Source of the DNA: Sutterella faecalis
Lineage (GTDB): Bacteria > Pseudomonadota > Gammaproteobacteria > Burkholderiales > Burkholderiaceae_F
Assembly (NCBI RefSeq): GCF_006337085.1
Contig: NZ_CP040882.1
Location: forward strand, 558,001-622,000
Direction of reading: 5' to 3'
Length of the DNA stretch: 64,000 nucleotides
The position numbers were made by a program, and so were the translations under genes. The notes beneath the pieces are model-generated. The model was not told the origin of the DNA. It was given only the letters and a program-made list of their open reading frames with translations, and made no database searches. Shown here piece by piece: positions 51,466 through 60,639 of this stretch. Each line of letters begins with the position of its first letter. The first letter of the stretch is position 1.

Positions 51466-53388
51466 ATGAAAAGCGGTAACAAAAAACAACTCACCGGTTT
51501 CTCCGTGCAGAAGGATGGGGAGACTGAAAAGTGGCATGTTTTCCTGAGAACCAATCGCCGGTCCGGCTATCAGTACGTCGTGGCTGAGACTAATCATTGG
51601 GACAAGGAGAAGAAGCAGGCCCGCGTGACGGGGCGTCAGATGGTCGGCCGCATTCAGCCAACCAATGAGATCACCGTGTCCCCCAGGTTCCGCAAAAGAT
51701 TTCCCCAATTCACACAGCCCGAACTCTTCTTTTGGGAAGGTCAGCTGCTCTCGCGATCTGAGTATCTTTCTGCCAATCCAAATGCTCAGCAGGAATGGGA
51801 TGAGCTGGAGGCGCAGCAGCAGAAAGACGCGAAGGAAGCCGCCGCAAAGGCGCAGCTGCTGGCTTCCGGCGAGGAACTGGAACCGGATCCGCTTGAGGAA
51901 ATGCGTCAGGCGCGCCGTTATCTCCGCATCGGCAAGCCCTGGGCTGCATGGATGACGCTGCTCAACTGCGGCATGCTCGATGCCCTTGTGGGCATTTTCG
52001 GCGCGGATGACGGACTGCTTCTTGCTCAGTTGGCCGTCTATGTCTTCGACCAGGGACCTGCCATGGATCGATTTGAGGATTGGGCCGCTGCCACAGGGCT
52101 TCCTCGACTGCAGCCTGTTTCCGGGCAGAGGATTTCAGAGCTTCTCAGCCGAATTGATCAGAGCAAAATCGACGCCTTTTTCAAGACGCGCTACGACGCT
52201 GCGCGCGAGAGGTTCTTTGCTCGCCAGCGAGCACAGACCAGCTCCGGCGAAGACGCCGGAGAGCCTCAGCAGCCGTTCCTCGTCGCCTTCGACAGCACAG
52301 GCATCAGTACATTTTCCACAACCATCGATCAAGCGGAGTACGGCCACGCCAAGCAGAACCCGGAGCTCAAGCAGGTCAATCTGATGCTTCTATGCGATGA
52401 GGAAACGGGCGAGGCCATCTTCGCTTACAGCTACTGGGGATCCATCAATGACTCAAAGGCGTTTGTCCCCATTCTGAAGCACATGATTTCCGCCGGCTTC
52501 GATCTGTCCTTTGTGACGTTTGTTACGGATCGCGGCTTCAGGAATCCGTTTGCCACGCAATTCCTGCTTGATCATCACATTGGATTCGTCCAGGGCATTC
52601 CCATCGTTGAAGACTCCGTCAAGAAGCTGTTCCGCCAGCACCGGGATCTGCTCACGCAGAACGGCTACATGAACGGCGACACGGGATTTGTTGAAATGGC
52701 TCTCAGCCCCTCGGAGGCTGAAGCCTGGACGGAAAATTTACCGGGGGTGAAGCCTATTCAGCGCAAGGTCTTCATTTACCTCTATTACAATCCCCTGACC
52801 AACAGTTTCGCAGCGCGACGCCTAGCCAAGGATGTCGAGGATGCGCTCAAGGTTCTGAATTCGGGCAGGAAACTGGACCCCCGTCTGGCTCAGCGTACGG
52901 CCAATTGCATCGGAGAGAAGGAATCCGATAAGGGTCATAAGGTTTACTACCGCAAGGCGCAGGTTATGACGCGGAAGACCGAGTTTGAAGGGTGCCTGGC
53001 CATCCGAACGGATCGGTATTTGTCTGCGGCTCAAGTGTTTACGATCTACTCGGACCGCAACAACATCGAACGCACCTTCCGGGAGCTGAAGGTCGAGGAA
53101 GATGCGCGCCGCCTGATGGCAACGCAGACTGCCTTTGAGGGAAAGCTGTTCGTTTATGAACTGGCCCAGTCAATCTATAGACAGGTAGCCATGCAGGCTC
53201 GAAAGAAGCAGGCTGTTCTGCCTGGGAACTCATTGAACAAGCTTCTGGCAGCCATTGAGCCGGTAGTGGCTGTGCGTGTGGGGAACAGCCGTGAATGGAG
53301 GGTGGATCTGCTGACCAGGCGGCAGACTCAGGTCTATGAGCAGATCGGCGTCACCCCTCCCGCGGGGAAGCACTACTTTTGGTGCTAG
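51466..53388 (+). CDS. IS1634-family DDE transposase
   Basis: 640 aa. DDE residues in the IS4-superfamily context: FLVAFDSTGIST (Asp1, ~residue 277), FVTFVTDRGF (Asp2, ~347) and the Y-(2)-R-(3)-E box YSDRNNIERTFRELK (~545). The long variable N-terminal domain and beta-strand insert fit the IS1634 family. The frame is intact from ATG to a stop inside the right inverted repeat. Confidence 0.9.
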   Translation: MKSGNKKQLTGFSVQKDGETEKWHVFLRTNRRSGYQYVVAETNHWDKEKKQARVTGRQMVGRIQPTNEITVSPRFRKRFPQFTQPELFFWEGQLLSRSEYLSANPNAQQEWDELEAQQQKDAKEAAAKAQLLASGEELEPDPLEEMRQARRYLRIGKPWAAWMTLLNCGMLDALVGIFGADDGLLLAQLAVYVFDQGPAMDRFEDWAAATGLPRLQPVSGQRISELLSRIDQSKIDAFFKTRYDAARERFFARQRAQTSSGEDAGEPQQPFLVAFDSTGISTFSTTIDQAEYGHAKQNPELKQVNLMLLCDEETGEAIFAYSYWGSINDSKAFVPILKHMISAGFDLSFVTFVTDRGFRNPFATQFLLDHHIGFVQGIPIVEDSVKKLFRQHRDLLTQNGYMNGDTGFVEMALSPSEAEAWTENLPGVKPIQRKVFIYLYYNPLTNSFAARRLAKDVEDALKVLNSGRKLDPRLAQRTANCIGEKESDKGHKVYYRKAQVMTRKTEFEGCLAIRTDRYLSAAQVFTIYSDRNNIERTFRELKVEEDARRLMATQTAFEGKLFVYELAQSIYRQVAMQARKKQAVLPGNSLNKLLAAIEPVVAVRVGNSREWRVDLLTRRQTQVYEQIGVTPPAGKHYFWC

Positions 53389-53404
53389 CCCACGGGAGTT
53401 TGGG

Positions 53405-53410
53405 TTCTGA
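53405..53410. repeat. 6-bp target duplication (right copy)
   Basis: TTCTGA, repeat of 51,309-51,314. Confidence 0.75.
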
Positions 53411-53413
53411 TCT

Positions 53414-54598
53414 TCAACGCCACAATTCCGAAATGTCTGCCTTCAGAAAAGTCTCCAGAGACAAACCTGCCGGTCCGACGATAAAGGCACGATCTGCACC
53501 GAACTTCTGACGAAAGACCTCCAGTCCCTTAGAAGACTTTTCGAAATTGCTTTTCACCTCGATGGCAATCAGCTTGCCGCGAGCTCTGATGACGAAATCC
53601 ACTTCATCGGATCCATCCCGCCAGTACGCCAAATCAAAACGCAGACGGAACGATTGACTCATCAAATAAGCGCCGACAGCAGACTCCACGTAGCGCCCCC
53701 AGACAGCCGGATCGGCACGTACCGAAGCGAAAGCGTCGTCCTTCATCGCGGTTTTCAGCGCGTTGTTGTGCACTTGAAATTTCGGGATGCTCGCGCGCTT
53801 GCGCGCCTCGTCTGCGGCATATTTCTGCAGTGCTCCCAACAGGCCCGCCTCATTGAGCTTGTTGAGGTAATGCGTTAGCGTGGTCGTATTCCCTGCATCC
53901 TGAAGCTGACCGAGCATTTTAGTGAGAGACAGAATTTCTCCTGAATACTGCGCGCCCAGCTCAAAGGTTCTGCGCAGCAGCGCCGGCTTCGCGACCGGCG
54001 TATCAACGAGAATATCTCTGTTGACCGAGGCGTCGATGATGGCGCCCTGAATGTATGACCGCCACCGATCCTTGTCCCTGATGTCGCCTGCCGCTCCGGG
54101 GTAGCCGCCGAAATAAACATATTCGTCCAACGTAAGTCCAAAGGCTTCCCGCATCTCATCGTAAGCCCAGTGCGTCATGCGAATTTCTTCGCATCTCCCC
54201 ATCAGTGACTCACTCAATCCTCTGGAAATCCATATCCGGGACGATCCTAAGAGCACCACCTTGATGTTTGTCTTTTCCCGGGCATCACGATCCCATTCGG
54301 CTTTAACGGCTTCGCTCCAGTTCGGGATTTTTTGAATCGCATCGAAAACCAAGATGTTCTGAGACCAGCCGTTAAGGCGCATCTCCAGTCTCGCCTGCTC
54401 CCAGCAGGATGAAATCCACCCGGCCGTGTCCGCCACATTATCGGCGGAATAGTAGGCGGCCGGCACATTGAGGGCGTCAAGCGCCTGATTCACGACCGTT
54501 GTTTTACCCACCTGACGGGGCCCCATAACCACCTGAATGAAGCGCCTCGGCTCATTGAGCCGCTCTATCAACAACTTGACTTCCTGTCGCTGAAACAT
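53414..54598 (-). CDS. DUF4143-type AAA+ ATPase with altered Walker B
   Basis: 394 aa from ATG 54,598 (other starts ATG 54,610 or TTG 54,640; the TTG lies inside an operator). Walker A is GPRQVGKTT; the Walker B region reads ILVFDAIQKIPNW, where this family normally has DEIQ, so the catalytic Glu is Ala. Then LLGSSRIW (sensor 1), YVYFGGYPGA, and a C-terminal nuclease-like DUF4143 fold (YWRDGSDEVDFVIR...LIAIEVKSN) with D-(x)n-ExK residues intact. Function of the family is poorly known. The gene lies between the IS and the metQ tail remnant, opposite in strand to both. Confidence 0.8.
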   Translation of the reverse strand: MFQRQEVKLLIERLNEPRRFIQVVMGPRQVGKTTVVNQALDALNVPAAYYSADNVADTAGWISSCWEQARLEMRLNGWSQNILVFDAIQKIPNWSEAVKAEWDRDAREKTNIKVVLLGSSRIWISRGLSESLMGRCEEIRMTHWAYDEMREAFGLTLDEYVYFGGYPGAAGDIRDKDRWRSYIQGAIIDASVNRDILVDTPVAKPALLRRTFELGAQYSGEILSLTKMLGQLQDAGNTTTLTHYLNKLNEAGLLGALQKYAADEARKRASIPKFQVHNNALKTAMKDDAFASVRADPAVWGRYVESAVGAYLMSQSFRLRFDLAYWRDGSDEVDFVIRARGKLIAIEVKSNFEKSSKGLEVFRQKFGADRAFIVGPAGLSLETFLKADISELWR

Positions 54599-54623
54599 CT
54601 TTAGCCCCATATACTCAATGAGA

Positions 54624-54661
54624 TGAGTAATTTTACTCAATCTACTGAGTAAATTTACTCA
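54624..54661. promoter_or_regulatory. Double operator of the ATPase gene
   Basis: Two copies of TGAGTAA-N2-TTACTCA, at 54,624-54,639 and 54,646-54,661 (the second is a perfect 16-bp palindrome), have centres 22 bp apart. They sit in the promoter of the DUF4143 gene. The regulator is not evident nearby. Confidence 0.65.
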
Positions 54662-54683
54662 ATACATTAAGTAAATTTTTGAA

Positions 54684-54776
54684 GTGCCCCGGACGATGAG
54701 ACGAAGCCCAGGTTCCTGAGGCTTAAAGGCCGCGTCATTCCGACCTCAAAGTCCCGGATTCCCATCCCTGACGCGG
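54684..54776 (+). pseudogene. Decayed copy of the 3' end of metQ copy 1
   Basis: GATGAGACGAAGCCC, AAGGCC and GCGTCATTCCGACC match metQ positions 51,142-51,246 in order, with an internal deletion and substitutions. It is followed by a copy of the metQ terminator. Confidence 0.75.
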
Positions 54777-54815
54777 CAAAAAGCCCGCCGGTTCTTCGCC
54801 GACGGGCTTTCTCTT
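54777..54815 (+). terminator. Duplicated metQ-type terminator, group II intron target
   Basis: AAAAGCCCGCCGGTTCTTCGCC then GACGGGCTTTCTCTT (written in two parts): near-identical to the metQ copy 1 terminator. The intron begins at the next base. Confidence 0.8.
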
Positions 54816-56726
54816 GTGCGCCCGGCAGCGCACGTGTGTTTATGTGGTGAAAGTCCACTGACCGCCCGAGAAGGGGAAGGTCTAGCGACTCGGCAGAGTC
54901 AGGGAGGCAACAAACTGATGAAGGAAGCCGATAGCAAATAGCCAGTCCGACGAACAGGAAGCGGATGCGAGGCGTCTCAATTGGGAGAGCGAGCAAGAAG
55001 TCGTTAACCCCATACTTCTACGGACACAGTTGGGACGTAAATCCGACGGATAGGGCTAGAAGCGCATGTGTGATACCCGGGGAGATCCCTGCCAGTGCCT
55101 ATGGCTACCAACGCCGCAAGGCGGAGGGATGCTGGTTGGGAAGTCAGCCGAGGCCGTAGTAGGCGAAACTGCCGAAGGGCCGAATTCAAACATTGCAAGT
55201 AGAGGATGCATATCTCTTCGACAGCGACGGCAGTAGCCGCGGGAAACCGTAATCGAAGCAAATCGAGTAGATCTGCCCGGAGGATGGAGGACGGAAGCCG
55301 AGATCCAAGGGGCGGGGCCGGAGGTCGAACAAGCTACCGTAGGGAAGCACCATTGGACGAAAGCAGGAGGACCAGTGATAACGCTGGAGGAAGTTCTATC
55401 ACCAAGGAACATGCTTCAGGCATGCGACCGGGTGATAACCAATAAGGGAGCTCCGGGGGTTGACGGCATGACTGTCGACCAATGCTCGGGGCACTTTGCC
55501 AAGCATGGCGCGAGCATCTGCGCGCACATCCGACAGGGAACGTACATTCCCTTCCCGGTGCGTCGCGTCGATATCCCAAAGCCGAACGGAGGCACCAGAA
55601 TGCTGGGCATCCCGACGGTGCAGGACCGCGTGATCCAGCAGGCAATCGCGCAGATTCTGACTGCGCATTACGACCCGACCTTTTCGGAATACAGCTATGG
55701 ATTCCGTACGGGACGCAGTGCGCATGACGCGATCAAGCAATCGACCGCCTACATTGAAGGCGGCTGTCGCTTCATCGTAGAAATGGATCTTGCGAAGTTC
55801 TTCGATACGGTGAACCACGACAGACTGATGTCGCGCCTTGAGAAGGACTGCGCCGACAAACCGCTTCTGAAGCTGATCCGACGGTATTTGCGGACGGGCA
55901 TCATGTCCGACGGGCTGGTTGAAGCTCGCGAGGAAGGCACGCCGCAAGGATCGCCGCTCAGCCCAATCCTGTCGCTGATCGTCCTTGACGAACTCGACAA
56001 GTTCTTGGAGAAGCGCGGATTGCGGTTCTGTAGGTACGCGGATGATTGCAACATATACGTGCAATCGCGTCTCGCGGGCGAACGTGCGCTGGCAACGGCA
56101 ACGAAATTTATCGAGGAGACGCTCAAGTTGCGGGTGAACCGCGACAAGAGCGGCGTCTTTCGCCCTGGCAGGGCGAAATTCCTCGGCTACACGTTCTGGC
56201 GCCGGAAGCCAGTCGCACACCCGAAAAGCATCGACAGACTGAAGCAGAAGCTGAAGGCTGTCTTCTTTCGGGCGCGAGGCTCATCGCTTCTCGCGACCAT
56301 CAAGCGACTCAACATGATCCTGCGAGGGTGGCGGAATTATTTCCAGCTTGACCTTCGCAAATCGGTATACGACAAGCTGGACTGCCATATCCGGAGACAC
56401 CTTCGGAAGCTGGTGTGGCTGGCATGGAAAAAGCCGAAACGCCGATTGGCGGCTCTGATCAAGTTGGGGATCCCCACTGCTGAAGCCAGAAAAGCCGCCG
56501 GTGTCGGGTCAGGCGCCTGGAGGATGTCAGGGACGCAAACCATGCACAAGGCCTACCCGATCGACTTCTTTCGACGCAACAAGCTGTACTCTCTGCTTGA
56601 GATGAGATAGCAACCTTCATTCATGTTTGGAAACCGCCGGATGCCGAACGGCATGTCCGAAGAGGCCCAATCACGGGGCCATGCGGTGTGGGAGGGGGCA
56701 CCCTGCAAAGGGGCCCTCTACCCGAT
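54816..56726 (+). mobile_element. Group IIC (bacterial class C) intron
   Basis: The 5' end GTGCGCCCGG is the consensus of group II introns, and the ~560-nt leader is rich in paired segments. A domain V candidate lies at about 56,632-56,663 (CGCCGGATGCC-GAAC-GGCATGTCCG) with the CGC triad typical of class C. The likely 3' end is CTACCCGAT near 56,726. Insertion directly after a factor-independent terminator stem-loop is the known habit of class C introns. The 3' boundary is uncertain by a few bases. Confidence 0.85.
55375..56610 (+). CDS. ltrA: Group II intron reverse transcriptase/maturase
   Basis: 411 aa. RT blocks: NKGAPGVDGMTVD, FLVEMDLAKFFDTVNH-like FIVEMDLAKFFDTVNH, EGTPQGSPLSPILS and the catalytic FCRYADDCNIYV (YADD). 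The maturase domain X follows (KRLNMILRGWRNYF), then a short basic end. There is no HNH endonuclease domain, as expected for class C. The start lacks a strong ribosome site but GGAGG lies close upstream. Confidence 0.92.
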   Translation: MITLEEVLSPRNMLQACDRVITNKGAPGVDGMTVDQCSGHFAKHGASICAHIRQGTYIPFPVRRVDIPKPNGGTRMLGIPTVQDRVIQQAIAQILTAHYDPTFSEYSYGFRTGRSAHDAIKQSTAYIEGGCRFIVEMDLAKFFDTVNHDRLMSRLEKDCADKPLLKLIRRYLRTGIMSDGLVEAREEGTPQGSPLSPILSLIVLDELDKFLEKRGLRFCRYADDCNIYVQSRLAGERALATATKFIEETLKLRVNRDKSGVFRPGRAKFLGYTFWRRKPVAHPKSIDRLKQKLKAVFFRARGSSLLATIKRLNMILRGWRNYFQLDLRKSVYDKLDCHIRRHLRKLVWLAWKKPKRRLAALIKLGIPTAEARKAAGVGSGAWRMSGTQTMHKAYPIDFFRRNKLYSLLEMR

Positions 56727-56747
56727 TTGTCTTCAGCTCATATTCGA

Positions 56748-58073
56748 TCAAAACTTGTACTGGAGCTGAGCGCCGATGAGATAAGCATCAAGCTTTCTGA
56801 ACTTGCCGATCTTCTCGCCGTTGTCGTAAAGGCTCCGTTCGCCGACGCCGTGGAGGTGCGCAAAGGCCAGATCCATCACGAGGTTGTCGTCGAACTTGAA
56901 GCTCGAACCCACGGCAAACCACCAGCGGCGGGCATCCGGAATGATGGCCGTACGGTATTCGGGCTTGTCGATCGGCGAGGTTTCATAGGCAATACCGCCG
57001 CGAAGCGTCCACCAGTTCGTCAGGCGAAGGTCCGCACCGACGGAACCCATGTAGGTGTCCTTCCACTTGTTGACCACCTGCCCGCCGACGCCGGTCACGT
57101 TGGTCGTGATGTCGAGTTCGTCGAAGGACGACCAGTCCGTCCAGCGGAAGGTGCCGTAAAGGCTGAGGAGTTCATTCACATCCCAAGCGACATTGGCCAT
57201 GGCCCACGCGGGAGCCGTAACCGTGGCGTAGCCGTCAAAGGACTGCGTATTGAGAGCCATGCCGAGCAGCATAAGTTTTTGCTGGGCTAAGCTGCCATTG
57301 TCGAGACTGCCAGCCATATCGATCAAATTGCCGCCAGTAATCGAGGCATTACCCCATTTTGCGTTTTTTAGCGTGAAATCGCCTTCCGCATCATGCTTGA
57401 TCTTTGAGCGATAGGAAACACCCACGCGGAAGTTTTCCGTCGGCGACCACATCATGCCGAGGTTGAAGCCCCAGGCCCAGCTGTCGGCATCGATTTCGGA
57501 TTCGGCTGAAATAATCTGACCGTTTACAACGCCAAAATTGTTGCGCTTCTTGAGATCCGCCTGCGCGTACTGCAGCGACACGCCTGCGCCGAAGCTCAGC
57601 TTCTCGGTCGCCTTCCAGGCAACGTTCGGGTTGAAGTCGAAGGTGAGGATCGTGGCGGAAATGCCGTGATCCGCATGCTCCCAGTTGCTGTCGTATTCCG
57701 TACCCATGCCGAAGGGAACCGTCATGGCGAGGCCCACCCATGTGCTCTCGTTGATCTGGTGCGTAATGAAGCCGTGCGGAATCGCCTGGCTTGCCTCACG
57801 GCCGTTTTCCTTCGTGCCGTTGTCGCCGGCGTATTCGAGATTAAGACCAATGCCGACGAAGCCCGCCTGCATCTGCGTGCCGGGATGCAGAACCATCGTG
57901 GCGGGATTGAAATAGACGCCCGAAAGATCGGTGCCGTCGACGCCGACGCCCGCGTAGGCGCGGCCGAGGGCGCCCGCGGACTGTTCGGTGAGCTGGAAGC
58001 CCGCGGCATGAACGGTCGAAGAGAAGGCCGCGGAGAGCGCAACGGCAGCGGCGGCAAGCTTGAATGAATTCTT
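56748..58073 (-). CDS. FadL/OmpP1/TodX-family outer-membrane transporter
   Basis: 441 aa from GTG at 58,073, chosen because CGGAG lies 6 bases upstream and a Sec signal (NSFKLAAAAVALSAAFSSTVHA) follows at once. The mature N-terminus AGFQLTEQSAGALGRAYAG and DLSGVYFNPATM are the FadL hatch signatures. The barrel ends LIGAQLQYKF. FadL proteins carry fatty acids or other hydrophobic compounds across the outer membrane. It stands downstream of the intron on the opposite strand. Confidence 0.9.
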   Translation of the reverse strand, partial: KNSFKLAAAAVALSAAFSSTVHAAGFQLTEQSAGALGRAYAGVGVDGTDLSGVYFNPATMVLHPGTQMQAGFVGIGLNLEYAGDNGTKENGREASQAIPHGFITHQINESTWVGLAMTVPFGMGTEYDSNWEHADHGISATILTFDFNPNVAWKATEKLSFGAGVSLQYAQADLKKRNNFGVVNGQIISAESEIDADSWAWGFNLGMMWSPTENFRVGVSYRSKIKHDAEGDFTLKNAKWGNASITGGNLIDMAGSLDNGSLAQQKLMLLGMALNTQSFDGYATVTAPAWAMANVAWDVNELLSLYGTFRWTDWSSFDELDITTNVTGVGGQVVNKWKDTYMGSVGADLRLTNWWTLRGGIAYETSPIDKPEYRTAIIPDARRWWFAVGSSFKFDDNLVMDLAFAHLHGVGERSLYDNGEKIGKFRKLDAYLIGAQLQYKF

Positions 58074-58347
58074 CACAATGGTCTCCGTAGTGGATGCGGC
58101 AGCCGCAGGCGGCTGCATTGAGTTCTGTTATGGGCGGGCATTCTGCCGATCAGAACACATTCAAAACGAAGGCAAAATTAGGGGTAAATACTGATTTTTA
58201 TGAAAATTCATCACCAATAAAAGCTAATCCATTTGTCATCCACTCGCTTTCTTCCGACGGATTCCTTGTTTTCCGGGGAATCCGAAGATTGAATGCGGAC
58301 TGCCCCTGGCCTTCCCCATCTTCTTTAAGGACAAGCTGCAGCATGTC

Positions 58348-58407
58348 GGAATTTTTCCTGAGTCCATTCCGGAATTTTTCCTGACTGCATGCAGGAATTT
58401 TTCCTGA
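58348..58407. repeat. Three direct repeats upstream of the porin gene
   Basis: GGAATTTTTCCTGA occurs at 58,348, 58,371 and 58,394, an exact 23-bp period. Each core is close to a GGAA-N3-TTCC palindrome. They lie 170-230 bases before the porin start in a 504-bp intergenic region with no recognised gene; regulator binding is possible. Confidence 0.6.
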
Positions 58408-58577
58408 CTTTGCACGTCCGTCGAGCGAACCTCTTTCCAATCAGCTTTATTTTTGCTGAGCTCTTTGCAGAACCCGCAAAGCTACTTTGCGCGGCGAAGC
58501 GTTTCCTAAAAAACGAATGACTTCTATCGTTTGCTGCATCCCCTCAAACACCAAAGTCTCTTTCAAGGAGCACTCCC

Positions 58578-59729
58578 ATGAAGTCTTTCCGAATTTCGCT
58601 CATTGCTGCCGCACTCCTGGCCTCCAGCGCCCTGCAGGCCGCCGACGTCGACCTTTACGGACGCATCGACACCGGGTTTCTCTATACGCTCAACAACGGC
58701 GAATCTTCGGACACCTTCGCCATGACCTCCGGCCGCTCCTCGGGCTCGCGCTTCGGCTTCAAGGGAAAGGAATCGCTCAGCGACGACTGGCAGGTCCGCT
58801 TTGTTCTGGAGTCTGGCTTCGCTGCGGACTCGGGCGAACTCTCTTCCGCCAACCGCATCTTCGGACGCCAGTCAACGGTATCGCTCTTCAATAAGGATCT
58901 TGGCGAAATCGCGTTCGGCCGCGCCGGAAAGCCCCTCTCCGGGTCCGATCAGTTCACGCGGATTTCGCGCTTTACGCCCTTCGGCGTCACCTACGGCGAT
59001 GCAGGGCTCCTCTTCTACGGCAAGGGCGGACGCGTCGACAACGGCATTTTCTACAAGTCGCCCACCGTCGCGGGCTTCACGGCGGTGCTCTCCGGGTCCT
59101 TCAATACAAACGGTGCTGAGGGGGCTGAATGGTCCGACAACACGCGATTTATCGGCGGGTCTCTTGACTGGAAGTACGGGAACTTCGGCATGATGATCGG
59201 TGCCGAAGAGATCATCCTCCGCCGCGCGGATGAAGCGGACAATCAGGACAAGAACCCGAGGACGCTCTTTCTGGGCGCTTCATACAACTTCGGCTTCATG
59301 GAGCTCCTTGCCGGCTATCAGCGCGGCTGGGGACTCGACCGTGTCGGCGCCCTGCAGAGCATCAAAATCACGCCGAAAACCGGCGGCACCAACAGCGCTC
59401 AGATTGAAAACTGGGAAGGCGACAGCTTCATGCTGGGCGCGAAGATTCCCTGCGCGGGCGGCGTCATCCGTCTGAGCGGCATTCTGGTCGACGGTGAAAA
59501 CGGCCGCGACATCGCAAGCAATAAGGTGGGCTCCCTCGGCAAGGATGCGGGCTACTGGGCAGTCGCCGCGGGCTACACCTATCCTTTAAGCAAGCGCACG
59601 AACGTCTACGGCGTCGTCTCTCATCTTGAAGGCAGAAAAGGCCTCGGCGATTCGCGATACTCCATCTACAACAGCGACGGCGACCTCGACCGCGAGCAGC
59701 TGGCGGTCGGCCTCGTGCACAAATTCTGA
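58578..59729 (+). CDS. Gram-negative trimeric porin (betaproteobacterial type)
   Basis: 383 aa. A Sec signal (ends ALQA) then ADVDLYGRIDTGFLYT, the usual first strand of Neisseria/Burkholderia porins. SGSRFGFKGKESLSDDWQVRFVLESGF, FGRQSTVSLFNKDLGEIAFGRAGKP and a C-terminal LAVGLVHKF with terminal Phe for BAM recognition follow. It forms a diffusion channel. A CAAGGAG site precedes the ATG. Confidence 0.92.
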   Translation: MKSFRISLIAAALLASSALQAADVDLYGRIDTGFLYTLNNGESSDTFAMTSGRSSGSRFGFKGKESLSDDWQVRFVLESGFAADSGELSSANRIFGRQSTVSLFNKDLGEIAFGRAGKPLSGSDQFTRISRFTPFGVTYGDAGLLFYGKGGRVDNGIFYKSPTVAGFTAVLSGSFNTNGAEGAEWSDNTRFIGGSLDWKYGNFGMMIGAEEIILRRADEADNQDKNPRTLFLGASYNFGFMELLAGYQRGWGLDRVGALQSIKITPKTGGTNSAQIENWEGDSFMLGAKIPCAGGVIRLSGILVDGENGRDIASNKVGSLGKDAGYWAVAAGYTYPLSKRTNVYGVVSHLEGRKGLGDSRYSIYNSDGDLDREQLAVGLVHKF

Positions 59730-59752
59730 TTGCCTCGTCGAAGGATTCAACA

Positions 59753-60571
59753 ATGAAAACACTCTTCATCGCAGCCGGTCTCGCTGCCGGCATTCTCCTC
59801 TCGGGTTCGGCCGCGGCGCTCGAAAACACTGTGAAGCCTGAGGTCACGGCGCCACTCGCCTCGTCCCCGAAGGTCGCGCTCTTGGTCGGCAACTCCTACT
59901 CCTTCTACAACTGCGGCGTCCACACGTATCTGCGCGGGTTCATGAAGGCGGGCACCCCGAAGGAGAACATGAAGACGCGGCTCCTCACCATCAGTTCCGG
60001 GTCGCTCTCCTTCCATGACATGGCGTTCTATTTGTCGCCCCATGAGCAGGACCCGTACGCCAAAGTGAAGGACGGCAGACTCGAGCATCCGATGTTCGAC
60101 GTCGTTCTCTTGCAGGAGAATTCCGCGGGAGCAACGTCCGCAAAGCGCGCGCCCTATTTCGAAAAGTATGTGAAGCTTGATGCCGAAATCATCCGGAAGG
60201 CCGGAAGCGTCCCGATGGTCGTGATGACCTGGCCCAAAAAGGACAAGCCGCATGAGATTAAAAAGCTCGCCGACACGACGATCCGGATCGCCAACGATGC
60301 GAAAACGCAGGTGATCCCGGTCGGACTCGCCTTCATGGAAGCCATCCGTGAAAAGCCCGAGCTCGAGCTCTACATGCCCGACAAGAGCCATCCGTCTGCA
60401 GCCGGCTCCTATCTCTACGGCGCCGTGCTCTACAGCACGCTTTTTCATCGGTCTCCCGAAAACATCAACTACGCCGGCGAATGCGAGAAGCCCCTTCCCC
60501 CCGAAACGAGCGCATTCCTGAGGCGCATCGCCTGGAAGACTGTGACGGAGTTCTACGGCTGGAAGAAGTAA
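59753..60571 (+). CDS. Exported SGNH/GDSL-like hydrolase
   Basis: 272 aa. A Sec signal (ends SAAA) then block I as VALLVGNSYSFYNCG (nucleophile Ser), block III-like VVLLQENSAGAT, and block V DKSHPSAAGSYLYG with the Asp-x-x-His pair. This is the DUF4886-like group of SGNH hydrolases, which act on esters or acyl groups of sugars. It starts 23 bases after the porin stop and may be co-transcribed with it. The substrate is unknown. Confidence 0.75.
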   Translation: MKTLFIAAGLAAGILLSGSAAALENTVKPEVTAPLASSPKVALLVGNSYSFYNCGVHTYLRGFMKAGTPKENMKTRLLTISSGSLSFHDMAFYLSPHEQDPYAKVKDGRLEHPMFDVVLLQENSAGATSAKRAPYFEKYVKLDAEIIRKAGSVPMVVMTWPKKDKPHEIKKLADTTIRIANDAKTQVIPVGLAFMEAIREKPELELYMPDKSHPSAAGSYLYGAVLYSTLFHRSPENINYAGECEKPLPPETSAFLRRIAWKTVTEFYGWKK

Positions 60572-60639
60572 AAGAGCGCCTGAAGTTCTTTACTCCATTG
60601 GAGAGAAGCCGTCTTCGAGCGGAACTTCCTCCATGAAAC

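Larger units (their letters stand above)
51315..53404 (+). mobile_element. IS1634-type insertion sequence, 2,090 bp
   Basis: The ends match as inverted repeats: CCCAAACTCCCG at the left and CGGGAGTTTGGG at the right, with CTAGCACCA/TGGTGCTAG continuing the match after a 4-bp mismatch zone. Flanked by a 6-bp TTCTGA duplication. It carries one intact transposase gene. It inserted in the terminator tail of metQ copy 1. Confidence 0.85.

Noticed and set aside
51315..54815. IS, ATPase and metQ remnant as one composite transposon
   Set aside because: Only one IS copy is present, with its own 6-bp target duplication hugging it, so the ATPase is not inside the element.
54816..55374. Intron leader considered as an independent ncRNA gene
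   Set aside because: Its GTGCG start, its position and the downstream maturase fit the 5' domains of a group II intron.
58198..58440. 80-codon minus-strand frame upstream of the porin
   Set aside because: It is built from the 23-bp direct repeats and lacks a ribosome site or family signal.
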